From: Pestalotiopsis fici W106-1
Lineage: Eukaryota > Ascomycota > Sordariomycetes > Amphisphaeriales > Sporocadaceae
NCBI RefSeq assembly: GCF_000516985.1
Contig: NW_006917102.1
Coordinates: 1,272,643 to 1,336,642, forward strand
Direction of reading: 5' to 3'
Length of the DNA: 64,000 nt
Shown: piece by piece, positions 10,890-22,336 of the stretch
Layout of the letters: every line of letters begins with the position of its first letter
How positions within the stretch are numbered: the stretch's first letter is position 1
Notes under the pieces: model-generated
Databases searched by the model: none
Seen by the model: only the letters and a program-made list of their open reading frames with translations
What the model was told of the DNA's origin: nothing
Position numbers and translations under genes: made by a program

Positions 10890-11527
10890 TCATACAGTCT
10901 GCAAAGACGCCAGAGCGGCGACAGAAAAGCAGACCCACGCAGGTAGGTCAACAACAAAGGAGCGGACGGCGTGAATGTCGAGCCACCGTTTAAGCTTCCG
11001 GTTGCCCTGGCCCTTTGGGTCCTCGAACTCCTCAAACAAGGCTGATACGGCCCACACTATGACAGAGAAGCGTCAGCATTTTTGTTGCCCTCACCCAAGT
11101 GGAAAAAATAAAATAAAAGAAGAGCTCGACCATCTTTTGAGTGAATACGCCAAGAGGAGGTGAAATAAGAATGCTGGAGACGGATTGATATAGACATACT
11201 AATCTTGGGCACGAATGCAAAATGCCCAACTGCTAGAGCCGTCCCAGCCGCATACCATCGCCACGCGTCGTTGGGTTGACTGGAGACGTTGGCCATGCCG
11301 GTGCCGATGCTGATGCCATAGAACAAGAGGATCTGAGGCAATCCCGCGGGGAAGAAGCTAGCAAAGTACGAGGGCACAGACTCATTGAAATAGTCGCCGT
11401 GAATCGGTCTCAGGAAGTTGGTGAGAAAGTTGTACTGATCAAAGGAGTAACACAGCGCGGCGGTGGAAGAGATCACAGGGGCTGCTCTGAGGAGCGTCAT
11501 TGGATCAAAAAAGGCTCTGGATGCCAT
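10890..11527 (-). CDS. Small four-pass integral membrane protein (DUF1772-like topology)
   Basis: Two exons, 11200-11527 and 10890-11056, flank a 143-nt intron (GTATGT...TAG) and give 164 aa. The chosen ATG (MASRAFFDPM) has a good context, GCGACAATGG. An in-frame ATG at 11677 would add 50 unlikely residues. Four hydrophobic stretches are visible at about 13-27, 55-77, 88-107 and 143-161. They are separated by polar loops that include FEDPKGQGNRKLKRWLD. The C-terminal pattern WLDIHAVR...DLPAWVCF recurs in fungal integral membrane proteins of the DUF1772/anthrone-oxygenase-like type, but I see no evidence of an enzyme or of a secondary-metabolite context. It lies upstream of lgd1 on the same strand, 1.5 kb away, and is probably independent. 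The function is unknown. Confidence 0.75.
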
Positions 11528-14500
11528 TGTCGCTTCTCTCAAGTTTACTGTCGATTTGAGAAATGATTGCGGTTTGTTCTGAATAGTGGTTTGATGTAGT
11601 CCAGTTCTACGTGTACATATAGGCGGCGCCAACGGACAATCACGGATCTGCGTGGAGCAAGAAGGATTGAAAGCCATGGCACTAACATGTCCTCTTTTTA
11701 GAAGCTTACGCGCGCTGGATGCATGTCAACTGTGATTACACAGCCGGCACTAGAAAAGGTCATGATGGAGAAGACGGCACTTTTTGTGGAGATGGAATCA
11801 GTCTTTGGAGAATCATACGACTTCCTATATAACATATATCGACTTGACCATATTGAGAATACCATTGACTGGCCAATTAGATGTATCCGGCTTTTTCAGT
11901 ACATTTCTGGGCCAGACGAAATGCATAGTATACTTGTTCATATTACCCGGGCAAGGAATGAGGAAAAAAAATTGACCACAAAAATAAAAAAGGCGAGACA
12001 TTGTATAAATAGTTGATTTCATTTATTTCAATCGTGTTTGAATACTCTAGCACAGAATAGGATCAAATAATGGAAATATCGTAGGGTGTAGGTCATCACT
12101 GGCCGGCAAGTAAGTTTGCCACTCACTCATGGGTGGTGGCCGGATCATGGTTTTGCCAAGATCATGTAGTGCATGTTCCGGCGAGAGAATACGGCGAAAG
12201 CCGCAGTGCAGCGGCGTTTTGTCCGGACCGACTCGTTTAACGGGCGGCGGGAGTTTTTGTCTGGTCACTTTACTGTCTATCTGCGTGCTCGCCACTCATC
12301 CGCGGCTGCATACATTAGCCAAGACAGGGCTTTCCCAGCACTCAAAGGACTTTATTCTTTTGCGGAAGTGACCGCATATCTCTTGGTCATATGTTGAGCA
12401 AGCGGTGGTATGTACATATAAGCTTAGAGCTGGCGGTGAGCTGGGTCTTTGGTCACGGAGCCCAGTATCCAAAAGCGTGGTGGAGGGCTGGGTAAGCATG
12501 GTGATGATCGTGTATGTCGGCGGATATGCACGTGTAAGTTAGTCCCGTGCATAATAGGCTACATTCATACCACCTAGACAGTGCCTATTGTGGTTCTGGG
12601 CAAGAATTAAGGCCCCCTTGGCCCCCAATGGGGGGGAGGGGAGCTCGGGGAGGGGCATAGGGATGATCTCGAAGGAAAAGAAGAAGCAGCCAGGAGGAAA
12701 ATCCGGACACCGCCTTGCATAGACTTCATACTGGACCAGAAGATCGATACTGTTTCGTTCTCGACGAAATGAATGCGATATTTCCGTCGCCACAATGTGG
12801 TGCTGGCTGTATGGAGAGCATGTATGTTCTGTAGTGTAGATCCAGCCTAGCAGCCCTTTTAGCCAACTGTAAAGTGGCCCATTATACCGGAGTGGGCTTA
12901 CTGCAAAAAGTTCGGTAACCTCCCTTTTAATGGATCAGACATTCACATTGGCCAGTTGTTGACGAGCACATGTAGCAAATGGTACGACGGAGGAAGCATT
13001 AGCCAGTTGTTCGTCTTGTCTTCTAGTGCAAATAGGTTACGGAGACTGTGACCAACGCAGGAACAAGCAGACGAGCGAGGAGAGAGGGGAAAAAAAAACC
13101 TTGGTTCAAGGCTTCTTTTCCTTCACGATTGCACGACGAACCGAAGCGAGGAGGCCCTTGGACTTGGTTGAATACGAGTCGCACAACAAAATAATATGAC
13201 ATCAGCTCCAAGAATTCCCACCTTGGAAGAAGCAGGGTGCGCAAGTGCGTGCTCTCTACTCAGCTCATCATCAAGGGTTGTATTCCAGGGCCCCCTGCTT
13301 GTACGATCTGCAGCCTGGTATCTAGGGCAGAGCATTGATTGGATCAAGCGGAAGAGAAAACCGAGGGATGGGTGTGTGGATGGACAGACATTTTGGATAC
13401 GTAGATACTGTTCTTTGTTCTGTCTGTCCGTCTGTCTGCCTGCGAATATTTCACTTTTTTTCTAATTCCTGTTGCTGCTTGCCAACTTGCAGCTTGCTGT
13501 TGGGGTTGGGCAAAATGCAAGCAGATATGCAAATGCACGATCCCACCGACCAACACACAGGCAGGACCCCCCAGGCCCCGCCCCGGTGTGTAGGCAGGCA
13601 GGAAGATCCCATATTATCTGCTGCCCAACGACGAGAGCAAAACAAACAAAGACTGAAAATTTTTCGACAAAAGTAATACAGTGAGACACGAGACGAGTTT
13701 GAATATAGACCGTCTCTCCGACTAATACAATGTGTTATACATGTCAACCTATAGGCTTTTGTGGACGATTGATTCTTTCATCTTGTAATACAGATTCTAC
13801 ATGTAACAAATGAAATGCATATGTAAGGTAGGAGGTAGTAGGTAGGTAATAAGCACAAGTTACACATAGCCGATCTACCAATTTTATCTCAATGTTATCA
13901 GTCAATCCGTCCGTCCAACCTTCCGAGTCCCGGATGCGCTCGGGGCGTGGCCACCAACTAGGTACGGTTGGCTGGCTACTTTCGTTCCACCCCGTCCATT
14001 TTCTCTCCATCTTTTACCTACTACTCGTGCTGCTTGGATTGCATTCTGCAAACCAGCCGCCCCAAAGCTTCGGCAACATACATTAGCATTGCAGACTAAC
14101 ACCTCAAGGTTTGCCTTCGTCGGTTTTCTATTCCATCAAGGCATCCAGTCGGGAGGCAAAGGCGGCTTTTTTCTGTATCTTTTTTCTTTTCTTTGGTCTC
14201 TTTCTAGAGGGGCGGCGGCGACGGCCACGCATGGGAATTCGTACGGCAATTCAAGGATGACCACAGTTTAATCGCTAGCTCGTGCAGCCATGTCATCAAG
14301 CCTCCTCCATAACATGGATGGGCACAGTATCTGCTGAGGGGGGATCCCCCCCATAGGTCGAACCCATAGATTGTAGTTTATACATTATGTACTGGGGAGC
14401 CACCACACCCACCCTTCCCGACGTGTAGGTGTGCCCCATGTCGACTTGCGAAATATCAATCCTGTTTTCGCATTGGCTTTGACTACACCGTGACTGTTCG

Positions 14501-14805
14501 TCGCGATACATTTTTTCTGTTCCCTCAACGTCATCATCATCTTCTTCTTCTTTATTGTGTGTATTTGGTACAATTCCGATCTTCTCAAGAGCTTCGAAAC
14601 GCCATCACATGGTACCCATATACCCAGACCGCCATAATACTACTTACTAGATTCTTACCTATAGTGACTACTACTTAGTCCTGCCTGGCGGCTTTTGCGC
14701 TGCCTGCTTGCGGCTCAACAGATCGTGGTGCCGCATTATATACCCACCTACTGCCTGCCCACCTGATCACTCATACTTTGGTTCTCTTCACACTTCTTTG
14801 ACAAC
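11528..14805. other. Long divergent intergenic region, no gene recognised
   Basis: This 3.3-kb stretch separates the minus-strand membrane-protein gene from the plus-strand Ser-rich protein gene. Only short ORFs without recognisable features occur. Simple-sequence patches include a TCTG-like run at 13421-13443, a TAGG-like run near 13825-13850 and TCT/TCA-rich DNA near 14525-14560. Confidence 0.5.
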
Positions 14806-16056
14806 ATGGACCGATATAGATCACCTGTGGCGCTAGAGGCGCTGCAGACGGCTCCAAAACCCGAGGGCAAGAAACTCAGGCGGAAGCTGCAAAAGATTCC
14901 CAACAATAACAACAACAACAAGCGGAATAGTGTATCATATGCAAACTCCATCACCAGCAACGCCAAGACGTCAGAGTCTCGAGGGTTCCGATGGTCAGCA
15001 TTCACAAAGCGAAACGACTCTACCAAAGGGACATCACAGGCAGCCAATGGCTCCTCACCCCTGCCAATTGATCTATCTGATCCCAAATGGAACGATTATC
15101 TACGGACTAGCAGATATGTAGCCAAGGACGTCGAGTTTGTGCCTCAACCGCACATTCAAGAGAAGCAGCACTCCACCACCCCAGTCACCAACATCGTGCC
15201 CGAGTTTGCACATTTGAATGTGACCAATGAGCTGCCCCGGAATCTGTCAGAGACGGCGTCGACTGATGGTCTTTATTCACCCGACAGCCACTCGTCGGCC
15301 GCATCTGCGTCAACGTCCAGGCGAAAGGCCAAAACGCCCGTCACTCGCATTGGCCAGCTCGAAGAGTCGGCCGCCGCCACGCGCGACCCGGCCTCAATGC
15401 AAGATGCCACGAGCATTGAGCACATTGCAGAGTCGTACAGAGCCCTGGTAGAGACGCCGTCTGATGTGGAGGAGAGGTTTATGACGCCGTTTCAAGAGTT
15501 CCAGGAACTACCCTCTGACCTTGGGACGCGGGCGTGGGAGGTTCCCGCGGATGGCCCTGTAAAGACAGTGATTAGCCTGTCACAGTCGTACAAGCAGGAC
15601 ACGGGCTCGCCGACTGCTTCAGATGGCACCTTGGTTGGGTTCGAGGAGGATGCCATTTATTTCAAGCCCGTATCGCTGTTGACGGATCCTCCCTCTCCTC
15701 GAAACCAGGTGGCCGAAGTAATAACAGTGTCTCCGAGCCATGGTCAATCCGTGGCCTCGTTGCTCCCCGAGAACCCCACGGTTCAGATTATATCCGACCT
15801 CTTGACCAAGGAGTTGTCCACGGCATTCGGCAGCAACGCCATGAGGCCAAGTGGAGAAACCTCGTCATTACAGGTTTGGCTCATGATCGAGGCGTACGAG
15901 AAGCTCAAGGAAAAAGTCGACAACATGGGGCTGGGCGCAGAACACACACAATCAGTGCAATCCATGTTTGGCATGTGGCTGCAAACACTCCACACGATCC
16001 ATGACAATCTGACGGGGGACGACGGACGCCACAGCGAGAGTGACTACGGAGAATAA
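14806..16056 (+). CDS. Conserved-looking fungal protein of unknown function, Ser/Thr-rich
   Basis: This is a single-exon ORF of 416 aa starting MDRYRSPVALEAL (context ACAACATGG). I do not recognise a named family. The first half is low-complexity: a basic patch (KKLRRKLQK), a run of six Asn (33-38) and many Ser/Thr. The C-terminal third looks folded and helical: IYFKPVSLLTDPPSPR, then QIISDLLTKELSTAF and SLQVWLMIEAYEKLKEKVDNMG. No signal peptide, transmembrane segment or enzyme motif is visible. The codon pattern and length argue for a real gene. It may be a phosphorylated regulatory or scaffold protein, but that is a guess from composition. Confidence 0.75.
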   Translation: MDRYRSPVALEALQTAPKPEGKKLRRKLQKIPNNNNNNKRNSVSYANSITSNAKTSESRGFRWSAFTKRNDSTKGTSQAANGSSPLPIDLSDPKWNDYLRTSRYVAKDVEFVPQPHIQEKQHSTTPVTNIVPEFAHLNVTNELPRNLSETASTDGLYSPDSHSSAASASTSRRKAKTPVTRIGQLEESAAATRDPASMQDATSIEHIAESYRALVETPSDVEERFMTPFQEFQELPSDLGTRAWEVPADGPVKTVISLSQSYKQDTGSPTASDGTLVGFEEDAIYFKPVSLLTDPPSPRNQVAEVITVSPSHGQSVASLLPENPTVQIISDLLTKELSTAFGSNAMRPSGETSSLQVWLMIEAYEKLKEKVDNMGLGAEHTQSVQSMFGMWLQTLHTIHDNLTGDDGRHSESDYGE

Positions 16057-16959
16057 GTGCGACCACGATATCAATTTTATCTTTTCTTAGACTTATGGTC
16101 AGAGAGGCGTGGGCTTTTCTGGCGTTTGGTAAATCACGGAAAATATTGTGGGATACAGCTAATGCTGCAATGGGACAACGATTTATGGACATGGAAAGAC
16201 ATTTGAAGATATTATGAATACCTAATCAACCAAAGAATTCAATTCAATTATGTTTGATCAATTTTGCTCTTTATAACACTGCATACCAATGACAAGTCTA
16301 GCTCGTATATTATCTATCAATGCTATTCTCGAAGGGTACGTGAGCAGATGCATTAGGAGCTTCGTCAATGCTTATCTTTTCCTACAACACCAACCTGGAA
16401 AATAAGACAAGAGAGACTTAACAAGTACGTTCAATAATATCAATTCAGACCATGATTGGACCCTGATCCAATGTCGATCACTTCCAGCACCGGGTTGATG
16501 CCGGATGCAAACCTCTCACTGCACAGGATTGGCTAGTGGACGTTTATACGAGAACCTTATCCAGTAAGTAGCATGCACCTACTTTCGGTATCTTCCTCAG
16601 CACCCCGCCATGACCCCCCAATACCTACATACCTAATGCACCTTGCTGTATTCAATCAGACAGTGCGATTGGGCCCAGCACCAGCCTAACCCACACGGCC
16701 TCTTAAACACAACCTTGGCAGTCGCGTCTTCTCCACGCGTAAAGAGCCCGAAACCGTTTCCAAAAAATATAATGACCGACGACCTTCAGGTCTTTGGCAC
16801 AGTCCAGCAGCAGCGCTTCAGACGCACTGACTCAGATACATCTGCTCGTTCATTTTATTTACGGAAACAGCTTCATTGCCCACAAGACAAGCAATTATTT
16901 CGGCCGAGAACGAAAGCAGCAACCTCTTGGAGGGCAAGCTAGGTTAGCAACAAGCGACA
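16057..16959. other. Intergenic region between tandem genes
   Basis: About 0.9 kb. The left half is AT-rich 3' flank of the Ser-rich protein gene. The right half should hold the promoter and leader of the NSE2 gene. No other feature is seen. Confidence 0.5.
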
Positions 16960-18330
16960 ATGTCTCGACGACTCCTCTCCAATGCACACGGGAGCTCGCG
17001 CCACGGAAGCTCGAGGCCAGGAACCGGCCGGGGACCCTCGAGTAACCAGCGGCAACGACAACAACAAGGTCAGGAAATGCCCACGTACGAGCCGCCCTCG
17101 TTTGCCCTCGACGCCCGCGGTCGCCAGGCCCTCGCCGAGCTCTCCAAGAACACGACCGAGGCGCGCAAGTACGGCGCCGAGCTGGAAAAGAGCGTCCGTC
17201 TGCTCGGCGAGAGCGTCGCCGAGGTCAATGACCGGTTCACGGAGCGCAAGCAGGTGCTGGCGCGGCACCTCGAGAGACGTCGCGAGCGCGCTGCCGACGA
17301 CGAGGACGAAGAGGAGGAGGATGATGAGACGAGGGCGCTCCGCGCTGCTGTTGATTTGCTCAAGAAGGAGGTCCCCGAATTGACGAAGCGATGCGACGAG
17401 GGCGTGCGCGAGGTTATTGATTGGATGGTGGAGATGGAGGATTCCCGGACTGCTTCAGCGAATACGGTGCAGGAGGTTGAGCAGGAGAGTATACGTGCTG
17501 CGGACCGGGCGGCAGCCGCACAAGCGAGAGCAAACTGGCGACAACAGCAGCGAGAGCGGCAGATCGAGAGCGGGCAAGACGTGGGAGATGATGACGAGGA
17601 GGAGCCCGAGGAGGAGGAGGAGAGGGCAGAACCATTCAAGGGCCCCCTCAAGCGCCTTCACGACAACAAGGCTCAGCTCCACGCCGACTATGAGGGCAAG
17701 AGCTTGTACCAGCGCTACGGCCTGAACAATGACTACATTCAGTTCAAGAAGCTGTGGCATGATGCCGCACACCGGGATGGTAAAGCGCTGCCCGACGCTT
17801 CCAAGTGGTTTTCGTCGCGCCACAATGACGGCGAGGAAGATGGCGACGAAGAGGAAGAGGATGATGACCTTATCCTCGCGCGCGAAAAGAAGGACCTCCG
17901 ATGTCCCCTCAGCATGGTCATGATGCAAGAGCCATACACGAGCGCCAAGTGCAATCACACGTTTGAGAAGAAGGCTATTCAAGAGTTTCTCAAAAGTCAC
18001 GCTGGACGCAAGGCAAGGTGTCCCCAGACGGGTTGTAACCAGGTATGTTACTTTGTCTCCATCGTCACCCCGTTTCCATATTCAGTCGATACTAAACCCC
18101 CACGAAAAAAATAATAGGAGGTGTCAATTCGTGATTTCAGTTTAGATCAGTTCATGCTCCGCCAAATCAAGCGCGCACAGAGACAAGATGTCGACGATGA
18201 CGATGATGAGGACGATCAAGTAGAAGAGCACGACCTTAGTATGCGTGTCACTTCACATCGGAACATTAAGAAGGAGCCCAGAAATCGTGGCACAGTGAAT
18301 GCCGAGCATGATGAAGAGGAAGAGGACTAG
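16960..18330 (+). CDS. nse2: NSE2/MMS21 SUMO E3 ligase of the SMC5/6 complex
   Basis: Exons 16960-18042 and 18118-18330 flank a 75-nt intron (GTATGT...TAG) and give 431 aa. The C-terminal part carries an SP-RING: RCPLS with C315, the C331-x-H333 pair, and RCPQTGC with C354 and C359. EVSIRDFSLDQFM follows directly across the splice junction, which confirms the intron. The N-terminal part (about 45-200) is predicted helical, as expected for the region that docks on the SMC5 arm, with EVIDWMVEMED typical of the family. Nse2 attaches SUMO during recombinational DNA repair and acts in the nucleus. Unusual features are several long acidic runs (about 113-123, 209-221, 291-303) and an acidic tail with DDDDDEDD and EEEED after the RING. 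The gene converges with GEM1, with 558 bp between the stop codons. Confidence 0.9.
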
Positions 18331-18888
18331 CAGATACAAGACCCCGCTGGGATCCTCGATACATTTTTTAGAAGCAACAGCACTGCCTACACTAGGAAAG
18401 AAAGGATAGATTCTGGCTGCTACTTGTAACCTGGTTGTTATATGCTCCACGGATAGGGGAAAGCATGACGGACTTCGATTATTGGTGGTATATACGTCGC
18501 GAATACCACAGATATGATCACAAAATGGCAATCACAAATCAAGATCGAGGAATAAGTGTGTACTGTTTGCTTGAAATTAGATTCTACACTATTGTGCATA
18601 TTCATGTGCATCTCGTCTCATGGTGCCTATATATATGGGGATCGTCCGTGAGAGCAGAATGGGAGGTGGGTATCAGAAGGCAGGAAAACACCAATTTGCA
18701 CTCCGGATCTCTCTATCTCGAATGAGGAAAGAAATAATAGAAACGACCCAGCTCCGGAAAATGCCAACATTATAACAAAATTAGGACCTGCAATTGTTGC
18801 TCGAATGAAGAAGAGTGGAGGTTTGTGTATCTGTGGCAAGCGAAAAAGGCGACAGTCAGAGGCTACCGATCAGGGCGCTCACTACCTG
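18331..18888. other. Convergent intergenic region NSE2/GEM1
   Basis: These 558 bp between two stop codons should hold both 3' UTRs. No gene or repeat is seen. Confidence 0.5.
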
Positions 18889-20855
18889 CTAAGCAGCATT
18901 CGTGGATCGACGCCAAATCATGAACGCCGCCACGCCGGCACACAAGACGGCTCCACCAGCAATGTAGTAACTTGATCTGTCGGGTGGTGGCTCTTCGTTC
19001 TTGGGAAATCCAGTGCTAGGGTTCGTAGCAGCCTCAGCAAGCGCCACGAAGAATTCACTGATACTGTTCCAAGTAACGCTGACGTGTAATGGCGAACTCA
19101 TCATGAAGCTCGACGTGTATTGGTCCGGCTGGAGCTCGCTGCGCTGTGTTGCCTTGTCTCTGTCGGCTTTCAGTGCAGTGTAAATGGCCGGGAGCTCATC
19201 TAGCTGCGGGAATCGTTGCCGAAGATCGACAATATGCGAAAAGGAATCTGGATCCGACGAGTCATAGGCATAGCAGATTAGGTCGCATGCGTCAAGCTTG
19301 GCCTGGTTTTCCAAAATGGCCGGCTCAAGCTCGCCAAGCTCCTCGAGAATGAGGTAGCACTGCTTTCCACCTGGAAGCTCGACACTGTTCACTGCCCTTC
19401 GTGGCTTGATTGTCGGATGGTACAAGCTGTCGAAAGGTCTGTTCAAAAAGGAGTCAAGCAAAGAAGATTTGCCAGCACTGGCAGCTCCAAGGACGTAACA
19501 TAGCACCACGTTTCGTTCGACTCGACCGGGTCGATTTCTCCTCTTGCGCGCCTTTGTAACCTTGAGAGCCGAAGTCAAAGTATCTCTGGCGCCAAACGGC
19601 TCAAATCCAAGGTATGCCAGGTACTCGATGGTAGTTTTGGGTTCTTGGAAGGTCGTCATGCTCCACTGAGCGAGCCATCCTTGCAATGTGACGTGTCCAG
19701 CCTCGTTGCGGACTGTTGAAGAGGGGAAAGACGACTCGATCCAGGATTGCGGCAAGCCCGGGGTTGGAGCAAATAGAGCATTGAGCTCATGGTCGTTGAG
19801 TCCGCCATCGTTGTCCTTGTCAAATAGCAGGAAGAGGTCGACGAAGAAACGATAGCCAGCTGGACTGAGTTCTGCTGACGCATACTCTGGCACCTCAAAC
19901 TTGGGATGAATAAAGCTGTCCTCCAAGCTCAGACTGTCCGTGTAGTGGTACTTTCGCAGAATCACCCAAATAGTCTCATGCCTGCCCTTCTCAGCATAAA
20001 ACTTGTTGAGCTGCAAGAACCCTCTCATATCTATGCCATTTTCGGTGCTGTATCTCGGAATCGACTTGGACAGAGATAACTTGATGTTATCTAGATCCTC
20101 CGGCGCAAGTGGCCTGTTGAAGCACTTGACCTGGAATTTGTGCATTTCGTCGTCGTTCAGATAGCCGTCCTGGTCCTTGTCACACAGATAGAATATCCTT
20201 CTCAGTGCGGACACGCAGGCTGGCTTCAGGTCTCCTTCCTTATGGTCGTAAAGCGGTGCAATAGGATGCGTGACGGCCTTCTGGCATAGGAAGAAGGTCT
20301 CATTTACATTACTGTGTTCCCTGGCGCTGGCACGAATGCACGAGTCGATCTCGCGGAATTCGGTCATGACTGGGAGCATCTCCTCCTCTACAACCTGTGG
20401 AGTGCTGCTGTCGCGGACCAGATCTGACTTGTTGGCGCACACCACCACAGGCACGTTGACGCCAAGCGAGCGAAAGTAGGGCATCCAGAATAATGCCACT
20501 CGTTCAAAGCTGTAGTGGTCGCTGTATACTAGCAGGATGACGTTGCACTTGCGGATCTCCTTGCGCAGCACGGTGCGATCTTGCGGTCGGGCCGAGGTGT
20601 CGACAATGGTGGTGGTGACATTTTCGGGCGTGGTTATGCTCGGCGGGATCGTGATCTGAGGAAGGACGGACTGGATCTTGTTGCTCACAAAGACGTCCTT
20701 GACGAGGGAGGCAATGAGGCTGGATTTGCCAGTTCCCTCGTCTCCGCAGACGCAAATGCGGACTTTTCGCGAGAATGTGTCAGTCGGATTTTCCCAAGAC
20801 GAGCGACGTGAAAGACTGAACGAGGAAAAGCTCGCAGAGACGTACCGGTAGTCAT
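18889..20855 (-). CDS. gem1: Mitochondrial Rho GTPase GEM1 (Miro)
   Basis: Exon 1 is only 10 nt (20846-20855, ATGACTACCG). After an 83-nt intron, exon 2 (18889-20762) encodes the rest, 627 aa in total. Joining them gives [18 protein letters not shown], the expected Gem1 start. The reading frame continues open upstream of exon 2, but without an ATG, and it lacks homology there. Domains: first GTPase (P-loop GDEGTGKS at 10-17; NKSD), EF-hands [12 protein letters not shown] (198-209) and [12 protein letters not shown] (318-329), second GTPase (GAASAGKSS at 429-437), and a C-terminal membrane anchor ending [11 protein letters not shown]. Gem1 sits in the mitochondrial outer membrane as a Ca2+-sensing tail-anchored GTPase. 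It is a regulatory subunit of the ERMES ER-mitochondria tether in yeast and is needed for mitochondrial inheritance. The exon 2 acceptor is the less common AAG. Confidence 0.96.
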
Positions 20856-22336
20856 GCTGGCAAAGGTTTGGGTGGTCGTTGTATGAAACCAGACCTACCA
20901 CGGTGCCATCCCAGGACCGGCCAGCAGCAGCAAGCTTGCGCAAGTTCGTGGCAGCAAGACGGGAGAGCCCCAACGGTTGGTGCACAGCTGCAGGTGGTCT
21001 TATATATCGCAAATGCAGACACTGATAGCAGACAGAGAAGACGACAAGAGAAGAGAGAGAAAATAAAAATACGCGCGGTATGCTTGTCGAAAGAATGGGT
21101 TTAGCTTTGCGGGTATAATGTGTATTTCATTGGCTGGTGATGCTCTCTTTGCTGTAGTTTTTGGAGAGATAGGGCAGCTTTCTGGCCTGTCTGGGTGTCG
21201 GCGCGCAAGAAAAGGTGCCCAAAGGGTGGAATCCCGCTCCAAAAACAGTGGGTTCTCTGCTCATCATCAGCAGCTTTACCGTCCATTGATCTATTGCCTT
21301 TCTGAGGTTCCCGCTTCTTGCATTGGAGCTATTGGGGAGCCAATATTGGCTTCTTCTTCTTTTTTTTTTTTTTCTTGCCGGTCTTTTTAGGACGTCCAGT
21401 TTTTTCTTCTTCTTCTTGATTACAACAGACCAGGCAGATTAAGGAAAGATGGAGCAAGAGTAAAAAGAAAAAAGGCAACACCATCCATAGGGTATCTAAT
21501 ATCCCATCACTTCCTTCACTGATCCATGTTGATTTGACTCTAGATCCAGATTCACCAGGAATAATGACAGCTGTAGATCTCCCCACAAAGTCCCGCAAAC
21601 TATAGCGGACATCTTATTGCTTGATCAATCTATTTACATTGTCTCATGCACAAGGGTTGTTGTTTAAATGCAGTGCATCAATTGCAATCTTGCTGTACCT
21701 AATCACATAACAGGATGGTGCAAGTAGTGTCGGCTACAGCACCGAGAGCCCGGACACCTGCCCCAACTTTCCCAGAGCTCCCCTCGTCATACCCCACACT
21801 CAGCAGTTCCCAAGCACTTCAAGCTGCTGCATTCACCCCTGTTCAGATCCATTATCATTGGTGCATCCCGGCGAATCCCAGGACACCCGCGTGCTGGACT
21901 CGTCTGGTGAACCACGGGAAGAGAAAGCAGGGACCTTTCAACATCAGCCTTCCCGGACCTGGACCTTGACCTTGTCGTATTGCAAGGGCTTCGCTTTCTT
22001 CTACTTGTCGCAAATGCCTCCGCCTTCTGCTCCTTCTCCTCATCATCCTCCGCTTCTTGGGCACTCGCTTCTTCACTACACAACGCCATTTGCGACTGCA
22101 ATTGATCAAGTCGCCGAACGCCTCATACTGACAAGGTAGATTCGCAACACTAGACAGTACCGAGTACCTACATCAGATCGGCCCCACGTTCCACTCGCGC
22201 TCCTCAATGGCCGAGGTCTGATCTAATCAACATTGTCGTGTGGTCCAAGAACATAGTGGTTTGGATATCTACCACAACTGATTGGGCCTTGTTTTCCTTA
22301 CAGATTACTCATTGGATTAGAGCACCTTTCCTCATC
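20856..22336. other. Divergent promoter region gem1/creC
   Basis: This 1.5-kb region between the two start codons must contain both promoters and leaders. It includes a 14-T run in pyrimidine-rich DNA (21340-21375). Short ORFs near 21715-22139 have no recognisable features and may be leader ORFs of creC at most. Confidence 0.5.

Noticed and set aside
20856..21012. In-frame upstream extension of the GEM1 main exon
   Set aside because: It has no ATG and no homology. The spliced 10-nt exon restores the expected MTTVRIC start.
21715..22139. Overlapping ORFs of 84-93 codons upstream of creC
   Set aside because: No features are seen, and they lie in the presumed creC promoter or leader; at most they are leader ORFs.
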